This document shows, one piece after another, positions 10,201 to 19,126 of a DNA stretch of 64,000 nucleotides. The stretch comes from JAGXTF01 sp044224315 (GTDB lineage Bacteria; Bacteroidota; Bacteroidia; NS11-12g; UBA955): the NCBI GenBank assembly GCA_044224315.1, contig JBGAKR010000002.1:248001-312000 (forward strand), given 5' to 3'. The position numbers were made by a program, and so were the translations under genes. Positions within the stretch are counted from its first letter, which is position 1, and each line of letters begins with the position of its first letter. Below the pieces are notes generated by a model. It saw nothing but the letters and a program-made list of their open reading frames with translations. It did not search any database and was not told where the DNA came from.

Positions 10201-11043
10201 ACCATCGAGCATGAAGCCCAGTTTTACATATTTTTTAGTTTGGTTGCCATCCTTGTATTTTTTTACCCAAAGCGGACCAGAGGCAAAACCCTCTAAGCTG
10301 CTATGAGAGAATGGATCGAGGTATTGAGAGGTAATGCCTTCGAGGGCTGTAACCAGTTTTTCAGAGGCGCCGCGGGTGGTGTAGCTAAATGCACCTCCGG
10401 TTAAGTCGCCATACTGAGCAGGAATACCTCCGATGTTTACAGAAATGGCTTCAGTACCCAGGGTACCTACCGAACCACTACCAATGGCGCGTACACCGTC
10501 GATAAATGTTCCGTTACCATCTGCGCGGGTTCCGCGAACCGAAATACCCTGTGAGGTTGCCACAACTGCAGAGTTTGTAGCTACAATGGAGTTTACACCC
10601 CTTTGACTGCCTTGAAGCAGATCTTTGGTTGATTTGGATGCGTCATTCCCTACCAAACTTACAGGGGTTTTCTTGGCCACACCGGAAATTACAATTTCAC
10701 CGGTTTTCTGAATCTTGAAAGTCATTTCTCTTTCAGGGTTCAAACCAATGGCCAAGTCCAAATCGGTAAGGTTTTGATCGGGATAACCTTCTTTAGAGGC
10801 TTTGATGTCGTAAGTACCTGGCTGCAGGGTAGGAAAACCAACACGTCCGTCTGAGTCGGTTGTGTCGCTTGCTACCTCAATGTTGCTTTTCAACATTTTC
10901 ACCAGTACACCACTCATTGCTTTGCCAGTTTCGTCGGTAACTTTCAGCCTGAAATCTGCGAAGGAGGTTTGGGCTTTAGCTCCCAAAACACTTAGCAGGG
11001 CAATGACGAGAATAGCGCCAATTCTATGTATTTTTTGCTTCAT
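7297..11043 (-). CDS. TonB-dependent receptor with carboxypeptidase-regulatory-like N-terminal domain
   Basis: 1248 aa. After a signal peptide (MKQKIHRIGAILVIALLSVLGAKAQ) comes a CarboxypepD_reg-like beta-sandwich (about residues 30-115; ETGKAMSGVLVKMLKSN, DSDGRVGFPTLQPGTYDIKAS). A plug-like region follows (QGISVRGTRADGNGTFIDGV), then a 22-strand-type barrel ending in the aromatic terminus RFGLRFNFN. Such receptors import ligands across the outer membrane using TonB energy. There is no SusD partner; instead a T9SS-type secreted protein and a PorV-like barrel lie directly downstream at 28 bp and with overlap. A close paralogue, now broken, is located at 12335-16097. The substrate is not predictable. 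Confidence 0.88.
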   Translation of the reverse strand: MKQKIHRIGAILVIALLSVLGAKAQTSFADFRLKVTDETGKAMSGVLVKMLKSNIEVASDTTDSDGRVGFPTLQPGTYDIKASKEGYPDQNLTDLDLAIGLNPEREMTFKIQKTGEIVISGVAKKTPVSLVGNDASKSTKDLLQGSQRGVNSIVATNSAVVATSQGISVRGTRADGNGTFIDGVRAIGSGSVGTLGTEAISVNIGGIPAQYGDLTGGAFSYTTRGASEKLVTALEGITSQYLDPFSHSSLEGFASGPLWVKKYKDGNQTKKYVKLGFMLDGTLGFYKDPAPTRTGIYVVKEDKLKELENSPMIFTPNGFVNAASYLTMNDIERLKARPNSPLGNGNFVGKLEFRPNRFISVTAYGSYFYQQNLAAGNSIMNYAANARGDASTVRAYLQFTQNFKVNKTSNVKNAFYTIRADYQNSQGRTRDASHLDNIFDYGYIGTFTRFPTEVFGYSRSDNSPNSTPEKVIDQYGNEVQLRNYWKLAGYRDTLMTFERSDLNKVRANYTQFVYDYYGSRGFTIQNTAQLQNSQGLLNGYNPSAVYSLWASQGNITSGWSKSQSEKYSFFALGQMQVKPKTVGGRERAPHDLQAGFYYEQLISRGYSLGANGLWILMGQLMNSHIQELDKDHPILSYDANGVFTDTVRYNRLVNYSEQSHFDRTFRNKLISEGAKDVYGKAIDERTFVDINSYKPGDFSLDMFTADELLNNGNGYVSYFGYDHLGKVVKGKPSIDEFLNNKDKRTIGAFTPVYMAAWLQDQFQFKDLVFRLGLRMERYDANQLVLKDQYSLFPIKTAAEVKTVNGQSVIHPANIGSDYKVYVNDIKSPTKIVGYRNGDKWYNADGSEQKSPDFIANQTTNGRIAPYLVDPNQTDLKANALQDYAPAINMLPRVWFSFPLEPGKKTFYVSYDVLAQRPNSGASFLTIDELYYLKLRQGSTISNGSLQTRLKTDYEVGYKQIFGARKNRALELSASYSEIRRDFGLYQINHGYPVTYVTYRNIDFATITGFRANFIMQEIGPLTLQASYMLQFADGTGSNINSQATLIASNQPNLRNVIPLGELDIRHNLKTSATWAWLGGKDPKTRKNLYTGPMLFGKEVFKFASFNVIGNAYSGAPYTPTTQPVQIGAVQRAQIKGVPFGARMPWQYTVDVNFTKGFVVNRDSKNPLQINLFVWVTNLLNTKNTVNVFPYTGAAQDDGFLNSQQGQLAVQNQISAQSYTDLYRTLLNSQTGNYGTPRQIRFGLRFNFN

Positions 11044-11067
11044 AATTCGTTTCTTTCTTTCGTCGGT

Positions 11068-11095
11068 GAAAACCCGATTTTAGTCGGATGTTTTC
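11068..11095 (-). other. Leader hairpin ahead of the TonB receptor gene
   Basis: Minus strand GAAAAC-AT-CCGA / TCGG-GTTTTC: ten paired bases with a two-base bulge and a 6-nt loop, inside the predicted leader and 25 nt before the ATG. No U-tract follows, so this is not a terminator. It could affect mRNA stability or translation. Confidence 0.4.
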
Positions 11096-11100
11096 AGTGG

Positions 11101-11132
11101 CAAGTTTACCCAAATTTTAGTCATTTACCAAA
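11101..11132 (-). promoter_or_regulatory. Candidate promoter of the receptor / T9SS protein / PorV operon
   Basis: Minus strand TTTG (11132-11129), 20-bp spacer, TAAACTTG (11108-11101), one mismatch to TAnnTTTG. The spacing fits the Bacteroidota primary sigma factor and leaves a leader of about 50 nt. Confidence 0.45.
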
Positions 11133-11228
11133 GGGTAATTTGCCCTTGCTTTTTTTGCCTGTGCATTATGACCAAATTATTGATATCCATGTCGGATTGT
11201 CATAAAATGGCCATGCACCCGGATTTTT

Positions 11229-12203
11229 TCAGGCACTATCCGTCTGCAACCCTTTACCAGACTGGTAAAATTGCATTATTTTCTTTGCCAAAACTTGTGA
11301 GATTTTGGCATAACTTTCATGGGTCCAACCACCAATATGCGGGGTTAAAACCACCTGTGGAAATTGTATGAGTTTATCGAACCACTGATGTTCTGAAACA
11401 CCCATTGCACTTGGATTTTCATGCTCCAACACATCGGCTGCAAACCCTAAAATGCGTCCATTTTCAAGGGCCGAAATCAAATCATTGGTTTTTGCAATAC
11501 CCCCTCTGGATAAATTTAGCAGAAAAATTTTTCTGACAAACTTCTGAAGGTATTCTGAATTAATCATGAACTTAGTATGACGGTCCAATGGCACATGGTA
11601 AGACACAATATCGGCGTATTCAAACAGTTTGTCCATTTCACAGGCTTCCACCTGCGCATTTCCATAGTTTTTTTTGTATTTATCGTAAGCCAAAATTCTC
11701 ACACCAAATCCACTGAGCTTTCTTGCCAATGCCGAACCCGTATTGCCATAACCAACTATGCCTACTGTTTTCCCGCTGAGTTCTATGCCCCTATTGACTT
11801 CGCGTTTCCAAATACCTTGACGTACTTCTGCATCGGCCGTGTGAATTTTTCTAAAAAGCGAAAAAAGCATACCAATGGCATGCTCGGCCACAGCGTCGCT
11901 ATTGGCTTCACCGGCATTGAAACAGGTAATATTCAGCGCATTTGCCACATCGGTGTCGATATTGTCCATACCAGCACCACCACGGGCAATAAATCTAAGA
12001 CCTTTACCAGCTTTTAAAAGCGACTCATCTACCTGCGTTTTGGTACGAATTACCAATCCCTCTATGCCCTTTTCAAGGGCCGTAAAAATGGTTTCTCTAC
12101 TGGCAAGCGGTTGATATTCAAATAAAATACCCTGGGCACTCAATTCATCCATCAGGGATGGATGAAAATCGTCGGCAATAAAAACGGGCAGTTGTTGTTT
12201 CAA
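11229..12203 (-). CDS. NAD-dependent D-2-hydroxyacid dehydrogenase (phosphoglycerate dehydrogenase-like)
   Basis: About 324 aa from a TTG at 12203. The protein has the formate/glycerate dehydrogenase fold: an N-terminal substrate lobe (PVFIADDFHPSLMDELSAQG), the central Rossmann motif TVGIVGYGNTGSALARKL, the catalytic Arg in LSRGG, the Glu in DVLEHENP, and the catalytic His in LTPHIGGWT. It could act in serine biosynthesis (SerA), but it lacks an ACT domain and the substrate is uncertain. An ATG at 12317 would add 38 residues, but that extension runs through an intrinsic terminator and a TATATTTG promoter box. I therefore prefer the TTG close to the natural domain start. Confidence 0.82.
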   Translation of the reverse strand: MKQQLPVFIADDFHPSLMDELSAQGILFEYQPLASRETIFTALEKGIEGLVIRTKTQVDESLLKAGKGLRFIARGGAGMDNIDTDVANALNITCFNAGEANSDAVAEHAIGMLFSLFRKIHTADAEVRQGIWKREVNRGIELSGKTVGIVGYGNTGSALARKLSGFGVRILAYDKYKKNYGNAQVEACEMDKLFEYADIVSYHVPLDRHTKFMINSEYLQKFVRKIFLLNLSRGGIAKTNDLISALENGRILGFAADVLEHENPSAMGVSEHQWFDKLIQFPQVVLTPHIGGWTHESYAKISQVLAKKIMQFYQSGKGLQTDSA

Positions 12204-12212
12204 AACGGGCTT

Positions 12213-12220
12213 CAAATATA
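12213..12220 (-). promoter_or_regulatory. Promoter -7 box of the D-2-hydroxyacid dehydrogenase gene
   Basis: Minus strand TATATTTG, exact to TAnnTTTG, 9 nt before the proposed TTG start and just after the terminator of the upstream gene. No strong -33 element was seen. Confidence 0.45.
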
Positions 12221-12225
12221 CAAAC

Positions 12226-12262
12226 AAAAATGGAGCAGGACCGCCCAATAGCAGTCCTGCTT
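12226..12262 (-). terminator. Intrinsic terminator downstream of the broken TonB receptor
   Basis: Minus strand stem AGCAGGAC / GTCCTGCT, extended by an inner GC pair after a mismatch, closes a short loop and is followed by CCATTTTTG. It lies 73 bp after the receptor stop at 12335 and argues against translation from the ATG at 12317. Confidence 0.65.
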
Positions 12263-12334
12263 CCGTTCTAAAAAACCAATCGGCACAAATACCCGAATTG
12301 TTATGAAAATTCCGCATCCGGAAAATTTCCGCGG

Positions 12335-15300
12335 TTATTGTTGATTAAAGAAAAGACGCATGCCAAACCGCACAATTCGTGGGGTTCCATAAGCAGAATT
12401 CTGAGAATTGAGCAGCATCTTATACATGTCGGTATAGCTTTGGGCGCTGATTTGGTTTTGCACTGCCAATTGTCCCTGGCTTGAGTTCAAAAATCCATCG
12501 TCGTTTGCCTGTCCGGTAAATGGAAATACAGAAACTATATTTTGGGTATTAAATACATTTTGTATCGACAAAAAGGCTTGTACCATGGTAGGATTGGTGG
12601 TTTTATTCACAATAAAATTCTTAGAAATATTGATATCTAAAAATTTCTGCCAGGGCATGCGCGCACCAAAGGGTACCCCTTTTACCTGAGCCCTATCGGT
12701 TGCACCAATCTGCACCGCGCGGGTAGTGGGGGTATAGGGCAATCCGCTATAGGTGTTAGCAGTGAAATTGATAGTGGTATTTTTAAGCACTTCTACCCCA
12801 TTAAATACCGGACCGGTATATAGTTTAACCCTTCTTACACGGTCGTAACCGCTTTTCCAGGCAAAGGTGGCACTGGCTTTCAGGTTATGACGCACATCCA
12901 GTTCGCCCAATGGAATCACGTTGCGTAAATTGGGTTGGTTACTGGCTATCAAAGCCGCCTGAGAATTGATATTTGAGCCCGAACCATCGGCGTATTGCAG
13001 CATGTAACTGGCCATCACAGAAAGGGGCCCGATATCATTCATTACAAAAGTGGTTTGAAAAGCTGTAATGGTAGAAAAATCGATATTGCGGTAAGTGATG
13101 TAGCTAACGGGATAAGCCTGAGAAATTCTTGCCAATCCAAAATCTTTGCGCACCTCGCTGTAGCTTGCGGAAAACTCCAATCCTTTATTGCGTTTACTGC
13201 CAAAAATATGTTTGTAACCGGCTTCATAATTGGTGCGGATACGTGCACCCAATTGTCCGTTCGAAATCAGATTTCCCTGGCGGTTTTTCAGGTAATACAA
13301 TTCATCAATTGTAAGCAACGATCCGGTAGTACTGGGCCTTTGTGCCATTACATCGTAGCTCACAAAAAAAGATTGCTTATTGGGAACCAGGGGAAAAGTA
13401 AACCAAAGGCGGGGCAACAGATTGATGGAGGGTTTAAAATCGCGCAATGAAGCGGTGCTTAATTCGGTTTGACCCGGGTTTACCAGTAAGGGGGCAATTT
13501 GTCCGTTGGTGGTTTTATTGGCCAGAAATTCGGGGTTGGTTTGTTCGCTTCCATCTGCGTTATACCAGCGATCACCATTGCGGTAACCAATAATGCTGGT
13601 AGGGCTTTTTACATCATTCACGTACACTTTGTAGTCCGATCCGATGTTTGCGGGATGGATTACATTGGCGCCATTGATAGTGGTAACTTCTCCTGCGGTT
13701 TTAATTGGGAATAATGACCACCTTAAATCTGAACTGATCCTGTAACCATGCGGCGGTATATACAGGCATAAAGGCATCGATAGACCGGTTTTTTTTGTCA
13801 TTCAAAAAGGCTTCGGGGCCTTTTTTGCCGCGGGTTTTATTGCCCAGGTGGTCATACCCATAATAACTTACCACACCATTTCCATTATTTAACAATTCAT
13901 CGGCCGTAAACATATCCAGTTTAAAATCACCAGGGGCGTAACTGTTTACATCCAGCAATGTTTTTTCATCTATCAGTTTTCCGTTCACATCGCGTGCACC
14001 TCTGGCAATCAGCGAGTTGCGGAAAGCGCGGTCAAAGCCGGTTTGTTGGTTATAATTCACCAGCCGGTTATAGCGCACGGTATCGGTAAACACACCGTTT
14101 GCATCATAACTAAGAATGGGGTGCGCCAAATCAAGCTCTGCGAGGTGTGTATTTGCCAACTGTGGCATTAGTGTCCACAAATCATTTGCATTGAGGTTAT
14201 AAGCGCGTTGCACAGCTTGTTCGTAATAAAACCCGGCTTGCAAATCATGCACGGGTGCAGCCACACCGGTGATACTTTTGGCTCTGATACTAAACTGGGC
14301 CTGAGAAAAAATAGAAATCCTTTCGGCCGATGATTTTGCAAAACTGCTGCCATTGGTGCCCATGGCCGACCACAGCGAATAAATGCGCGAAGGGTTTAAA
14401 CCATTTAACAATCCCAGGTTATTGGCAATTTGTTGTTTGTTTTGAATTTGTAATCCACGGCTGGCATAAATATCATACACATTGCGGGTATAGGCTTCGC
14501 GCAGCGGATTTTTACCGGCAGCTTCAAAAGTGAGGGCCGTATCGGTCCAGCCGGTTTGTTCCCAATAGCTTCGCAGCTGCACATCATTGCCATATTGGTC
14601 GCGCACTATTTTAGGCTCACTGTTTGGGTTATTATCCTTGCGCGAGTAATCAAATACTTCCTGTGAATAGGTTTTAAAACTACCCAGATAGCCGTAGTCG
14701 AAAATATTATCCAAATGCACTGCATCACGTGTTTGACTAAACTGGCCCGAGTATTCGGCGCGAATGGTATAGAATGCATTTTGGATAGGACTGTTCTCGG
14801 ATGTTTTTAAATTCTGTGTGAATTGCAAATAGGCGAGCAAACCCTTGCTGTCACTGCGCGCATTGGCATTGTAATTCATAATAGAATTATTGATAGACAG
14901 TGAATTATTGTAGGTAAACTTGGCAAATCCTACCAGTTTGGTATTCAGATTGGGTCTGAACTCGAGTTTGCTATAAAAATTACCCGATTTCATGGGTGAA
15001 TTGGGGTGGGCTTTCACATGCTCAAAATCATCCTGGGTAAGATACGAGGCACTATATACAAAACCACGCGGGGTATAGGTTAGCGGATTATTTTGCAGCT
15101 GATTGCGACTCTCGTCTTTCAGCATATAAACGCCATTGTAGGTTGGGTAGGCATCTTTGGCATACGTCAATTGCCCATTGAGCACATAACCGAGCTTTAA
15201 ATATTGACGGGTAGTATTGCCCACCTTATATTTTTTAACAAGCAAAGGACCGGAGGCAAAGGCACCCACGGAACTGTAACCAAACGGATCCAACATCCAG

Positions 15301-16097
15301 GACGACATCATTTCAGCTGCCAACTCGCGTTTTAAACTGGCACTGCGGGTAACCCAGTCAAAAGAGCCACCGGTAAAATCGCCCTTATTGGCAGGTACAC
15401 CTCCAATGGTAGTGCCCAGCATTTCGGTACCCAGTGTATTTAATCCGGTACCGTTATCCTTGGCACCATCTACAAAGTTCGGATTGCCATCTGTGCGGCT
15501 GCCAACAAAGCTATTCCCATTGCGATTGCTGATAATGCGCGAAGTACTTTTAGTTACAGCACCGATTGCATCCGGGCCTCTATCCATTATGCCCTGCCTA
15601 TCCAGGGGCGGCAAGCTGGGCCCAACAATAATTAATACCTCCTTTTTCTTCCCTCTGATATCCACCGGAGAGATAGTCTGGCGTAGGAGTGAATCCAGAT
15701 TAATCAACACTACCACAAGTTCACTATTAGGTCCTACCCTTAGATCCAGTGTGGCCGAATCATTTAAAAAGCCCATTTTGGAAGTTACTACTAAATATTC
15801 ACCGGCTATAAGGGTAGCAAACCGCACTTGCCCCTGGGAGTTGGTTTTGGCCCCCTCCACCCAGGCTCCGCCTTTAAACAAATTCACTTCGGCATCGGAG
15901 AGTAAGGTATTATCCTTGATAAATTTCGATTTTGCTTCGTAAACCCTGACGCTAAAATCGGCCAACCCATCCTGTGCAGCCAGGTGGTGCTGAAAAATGA
16001 AACCTGCCAGCAACAGGCTCCATAATTTTAGCTGATTTTTCAGCGCATTTGACCGTGTTCCGCAGCCAAATGCATTTTTGTTTGTAATTTTCTTCAT
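12335..16097 (-). pseudogene. TonB-dependent receptor, frameshifted by an internal deletion
   Basis: A paralogue of the receptor at 7297-11043. The 5' part (ATG at 16097, signal sequence, regulatory-like domain, plug, first barrel half) stays in frame to QDQFRFK and then hits a stop at 13701. The 3' part resumes in another frame at SLFPIKTAGEV and continues to a normal receptor terminus (RFGMRLFFNQQ, stop at 12335). In the intact paralogue 24 codons separate the equivalent points. Here four bases do, a net loss of 68 nt that shifts the frame near 13717-13722. No other inactivating change was seen, so the lesion looks recent. An upstream ATG at 16142 is possible but precedes the natural signal peptide. 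No T9SS or PorV partner genes accompany this copy. Confidence 0.85.
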
Positions 16098-16361
16098 TGT
16101 GTATCCCTTTCGTTTTAGTGTGTATCGCTTTTGTGGGCACAAACCGGGAAAAATCTAAAGGCCATAAAAAAAGAAAAGCTTCCCCTAAGGGCATAGCTGC
16201 GCCTTCCCTTTGCCACAACTGACAAGGGTTTTCCTTCATTTCCATATAAGTAATGGTGGGTCCCAATACAGGTAAATACACCTGTGACGGAATAGGTAAA
16301 TGGGAAAAGAGAAAAAAATTGATAAAAAATCAGAAACTATCGTCCAAACGGCCGAAAGTAC

Positions 16362-17876
16362 TTACTGGTAGTAGCTTTTGCGATTTTTTAACCACTTGGT
16401 TTCAGCCGCGGTTGCTTGCTCGGCAGGAGCATGCTCACCCTGGTTGATGGTTTGAGTAAAGAAACTTGCTGCAGCTACCGCCAATGCCCTTTGCTCATCT
16501 GCACTGAAATCTGTCTCACCTAATGCAGAGGGGTCATAATTTTCACCTATGAAATTGGTATCAAAATGTCCACTCACAAAATCGGGGTGATTGAGTACAA
16601 AGGTGCCAAAATTGAGGGTGGTTTCAATCCCTGTGATGCGGTATTCGGTAATGGCGCGTTTCAACCTGTCAATAGCTTCTTGCCGGGTGGGTGCCCAGGC
16701 AATCAGCTTGGCAATCATATTGTCGTAATAAATGGGAATCTCTGCACCGGGTTCCATGCAATCATCCACACGGATGCCGGGGCCCTGGGGTTTCTCGTAT
16801 TCACCCAATGTTCCTACATCAGGTAAAAAATTATTGGCGGGGTCTTCGGCACAAACGCGCAATTCAACCGCATGCCCGTTTATGGTAAGGCTGTCCTGGG
16901 TAAACTCCAGGGGCAAACCTGCCGCTACACGAATCTGCTCTTTTACCAAATCCAGTCCGGTAATGCACTCGGTAACCGGATGCTCTACTTGCAGGCGGGT
17001 GTTCATTTCCAGAAAATAGAAATTGCCATCATCGCCCAGCAAAAACTCTACAGTACCTGCACCGGTATAATTACAGGCGCGGGCCACATTTACAGCAGCC
17101 GCACCCATTTTTGCTCTGAGTTCGGGGGTAAGCACCGCGCTGGGGGCTTCTTCAACCAGTTTTTGGTGGCGGCGCTGTATGCTGCATTCCCTTTCAAAAA
17201 TGTGGCAGATATTGCCATGGGTATCGGCCATTATCTGAAACTCGATATGGCGTGGACCTCCAACAAATTTTTCAATGAATACGCTATCGTCTCCAAACGA
17301 GCTGCGGGCTTCGCTTTGGGCTGTATGCAGGGCCGAAATAAATTCCGATTCGGAATTTACAATACGCATACCCTTTCCTCCCCCACCGGCACTGGCTTTT
17401 ACCAATACCGGGAAACCCACCTGAATGGCAACCTGCAAAGCAGCCTGCTCGTCGGTAATGGCTTCATTGATACCGGGCACCAGGGGCACTCCAAATTTTT
17501 CAACCGCCTGCTTACTGGCAATTTTGCTACCCATAATTTCCATAGCTTCCGGGCTAGGACCTATAAGTACAATGCCATTGTCGCGCAGTTTGCGGGCAAA
17601 AACTGCATTTTCACTTAAAAAACCATACCCCGGGTGTACGGCCTGGGCACCGGTTTTTTTGCATACCTCTATAATGCGGTCTTGTTGCAGATAGCTGTCT
17701 GCACTCGCCGGACCTCCAATGCAATAGGCTTCGTCGGCATAGCGCACATGCAGGGCTTTTTTATCGGCCTCGCTGTATACGGCTACGGTTTTAATGCCCA
17801 GTTCGCGGCAGGTGCGCATCACACGTATGGCAATTTCGCCGCGGTTGGCTATCAGTATTTTGGTAAAGAAAGGCAT
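16362..17876 (-). CDS. accC: Biotin carboxylase subunit of an acyl-CoA carboxylase (AccC-type)
   Basis: 504 aa. It carboxylates the biotin of a carrier subunit using ATP and bicarbonate. Features include the N-terminal ILIANRGEIAIRVMRT, the ATP-grasp glycine-rich loop KASAGGGGKGMRIV, the catalytic EMNTRLQVEHPVTE and the C-terminal biotin-carboxylase domain (ELRVCAEDP). It is about 50 residues longer than E. coli AccC, with a C-terminal tail ending KWLKNRKSYYQ. Carboxyltransferase and biotin-carrier genes are not nearby, so acetyl-CoA versus propionyl-CoA specificity is open. Its start overlaps the stop of the TerB-like gene (TGATG). Confidence 0.88.
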   Translation of the reverse strand: MPFFTKILIANRGEIAIRVMRTCRELGIKTVAVYSEADKKALHVRYADEAYCIGGPASADSYLQQDRIIEVCKKTGAQAVHPGYGFLSENAVFARKLRDNGIVLIGPSPEAMEIMGSKIASKQAVEKFGVPLVPGINEAITDEQAALQVAIQVGFPVLVKASAGGGGKGMRIVNSESEFISALHTAQSEARSSFGDDSVFIEKFVGGPRHIEFQIMADTHGNICHIFERECSIQRRHQKLVEEAPSAVLTPELRAKMGAAAVNVARACNYTGAGTVEFLLGDDGNFYFLEMNTRLQVEHPVTECITGLDLVKEQIRVAAGLPLEFTQDSLTINGHAVELRVCAEDPANNFLPDVGTLGEYEKPQGPGIRVDDCMEPGAEIPIYYDNMIAKLIAWAPTRQEAIDRLKRAITEYRITGIETTLNFGTFVLNHPDFVSGHFDTNFIGENYDPSALGETDFSADEQRALAVAAASFFTQTINQGEHAPAEQATAAETKWLKNRKSYYQ

Positions 17877-18349
17877 CAGGCCTGTTCTTGTTCGGGATTG
17901 TTAATCATGGGCAGTTTCACCAAATCTTTTTCGAGGTGGGTTTTAGACCCTATGCCCCAAAAACCGCCTTCGGCATTGGAAATATAGTGGGCAAACTGGC
18001 GCAGGCTTTTGTAAAGGTGTACCTGGAAACGGTGTTCCAATTTGGGCATAATATGGTTCAATTGCTCAAGTTTGGCGGTAAGTGCGTTGGTGCGTTCCAT
18101 TTTATCGGCAGGCAATTCGGCAATTAAACGGCGCATATCGGCTTCGGCATCATGCTCCAGGGTTGCGTACAATTCCTTTAACTCGTATTTTTCCGAAAAA
18201 GTTTTGGTGTGTATAAGCTCCAGGGTGCGTTGTTTTTCGGCATCGTGAATTTCTCCATCGGCACCGGCAATCAGCATGGATACGTACAAAGGGCTGTGAA
18301 TAATGAGATCTTTCTCCTCAGGTTTCAGGTTATGGATATGTTCTAACAT
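17876..18349 (-). CDS. TerB-like hypothetical protein
   Basis: 157 aa from the ATG at 18349 (MLEHIHNLKPEEK). The segment VSMLIAGADGEIHDAEKQRTLELI resembles the acidic helix-loop motif (ADGEI..xE) of TerB-like domains, which bind metal or act as signalling modules. The rest is helical and charged. No signal peptide or membrane helix is present. It is coupled to the biotin carboxylase gene by a TGATG overlap. A longer reading from 18403 would run through the divergent promoter palindrome and is rejected. Function unknown; the TerB assignment is tentative. Confidence 0.7.
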   Translation of the reverse strand: MLEHIHNLKPEEKDLIIHSPLYVSMLIAGADGEIHDAEKQRTLELIHTKTFSEKYELKELYATLEHDAEADMRRLIAELPADKMERTNALTAKLEQLNHIMPKLEHRFQVHLYKSLRQFAHYISNAEGGFWGIGSKTHLEKDLVKLPMINNPEQEQA

Positions 18350-18367
18350 TGGATTTGAATAGCTTGA

Positions 18368-18387
18368 TTTACCTTCGCGAAGGTAAA
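18368..18387. promoter_or_regulatory. Perfect 20-bp palindrome containing divergent promoter boxes
   Basis: TTTACCTTCG followed by its exact reverse complement, in the gap between the divergent TerB-like/accC and ccmB-like genes. Each half contains TACCTTCG, one mismatch from the -7 consensus TAnnTTTG, facing outward on either strand. Starts would fall about 25 nt (minus) and 10-15 nt (plus) before the coding regions. It could be a shared promoter, an operator, or both. Confidence 0.55.
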
Positions 18388-18397
18388 ACAAAATCCG

Positions 18398-19060
18398 GTG
18401 CAAAGTGTGTTAAAACAAACGGTGAATATGCTGAGGGCTGAAATCGCCACCGACCTAAAACGCCCCACAGTGCTTGCTGCTGCTGGGTTACAGGTATTTG
18501 CACTGGGCCTGCTATGCTACCTTAGCAATCCCTTGCTTCCGTTTAAAACCTGGAACAGCCTTTTTTGGCTTACCGCCATTTTCAGCACCCTACAGGCTGT
18601 AAGTAAGGCATTTATCTCCATTAGCCGTGCACGCTGGATTTATTTAAACCAACTTGCTTCCCCGGCTGCCATTATTTTAGCCAAAATTTGCTATAGCTGG
18701 ATTCTCATGATTCTGCTTTGCATCTTAAACCTGGCGGTATTCATATTTTTTATGCAGTTTCCGGTGGTACATGTACTGCCCTATCTGGGTTTTGTGCTGC
18801 TGGTTAGCGGGGGCATGGGTACCGTGTTTACCATGATATCTGCCATTGCCTCTAAAGCCACCAACCCCGGCTTTTTGGTTCCAGTATTAAGTTTGCCTAT
18901 CATTCTACCGCTGCTGTTGGTAGGCGTACAAGGCTCGGTTAAGTGCATGATGCCAGTTTTGGCCGATACCGCCTATACCGATTTATTATTGCTGGGCGCC
19001 CTGAATGTTTTAATGCTGGTTCTTACTGGGGTGTTGTTCAATCCGTTGTGGAGGGAGTAA
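18398..19060 (+). CDS. ccmB: CcmB-like heme exporter membrane subunit
   Basis: Up to 220 aa from a GTG at 18398; an ATG at 18428 (MLRAEIATDLKR) would give 210 aa and is equally plausible. Six hydrophobic segments and the pattern TWNSLFWLTAIFSTLQAVSKAF, then LNQLASPAAIILAKICYSWI, match Bacteroidota CcmB, the permease subunit of the CcmAB transporter used in cytochrome c maturation. The expected neighbour ccmC/ccsA is absent: a terminator follows at 19078. It is transcribed divergently from the TerB-like gene across a palindrome. Confidence 0.75.
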   Translation: MQSVLKQTVNMLRAEIATDLKRPTVLAAAGLQVFALGLLCYLSNPLLPFKTWNSLFWLTAIFSTLQAVSKAFISISRARWIYLNQLASPAAIILAKICYSWILMILLCILNLAVFIFFMQFPVVHVLPYLGFVLLVSGGMGTVFTMISAIASKATNPGFLVPVLSLPIILPLLLVGVQGSVKCMMPVLADTAYTDLLLLGALNVLMLVLTGVLFNPLWRE

Positions 19061-19077
19061 TAGAACTATTTCAGAAT

Positions 19078-19108
19078 AAAAAAAGCCACCCCAAAGGATG
19101 GCTTTTTT
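19078..19108. terminator. Bidirectional intrinsic terminator
   Basis: AAAAAGCCAxCC / GGxTGGCTTTTT stem with A-tract and T-tract on both sides, between the convergent ccmB-like and tail-specific protease genes. Works in either direction. Confidence 0.85.
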
Positions 19109-19126
19109 ATTAAAATAAAGTCTTTT

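Noticed and set aside
12204..12317. Longer start of the D-2-hydroxyacid dehydrogenase at 12317
   Set aside because: The extra 38 codons contain an intrinsic terminator and a -7 promoter box and have no family similarity.
7297..16097. SusCD polysaccharide utilisation locus
   Set aside because: No SusD-like lipoprotein, glycoside hydrolase or dedicated sensor accompanies either TonB receptor.
16165..16200. Terminator after the biotin carboxylase gene
   Set aside because: The minus strand has a T-rich stretch after a short CCC/GGG stem with internal mismatches; too weak to call.
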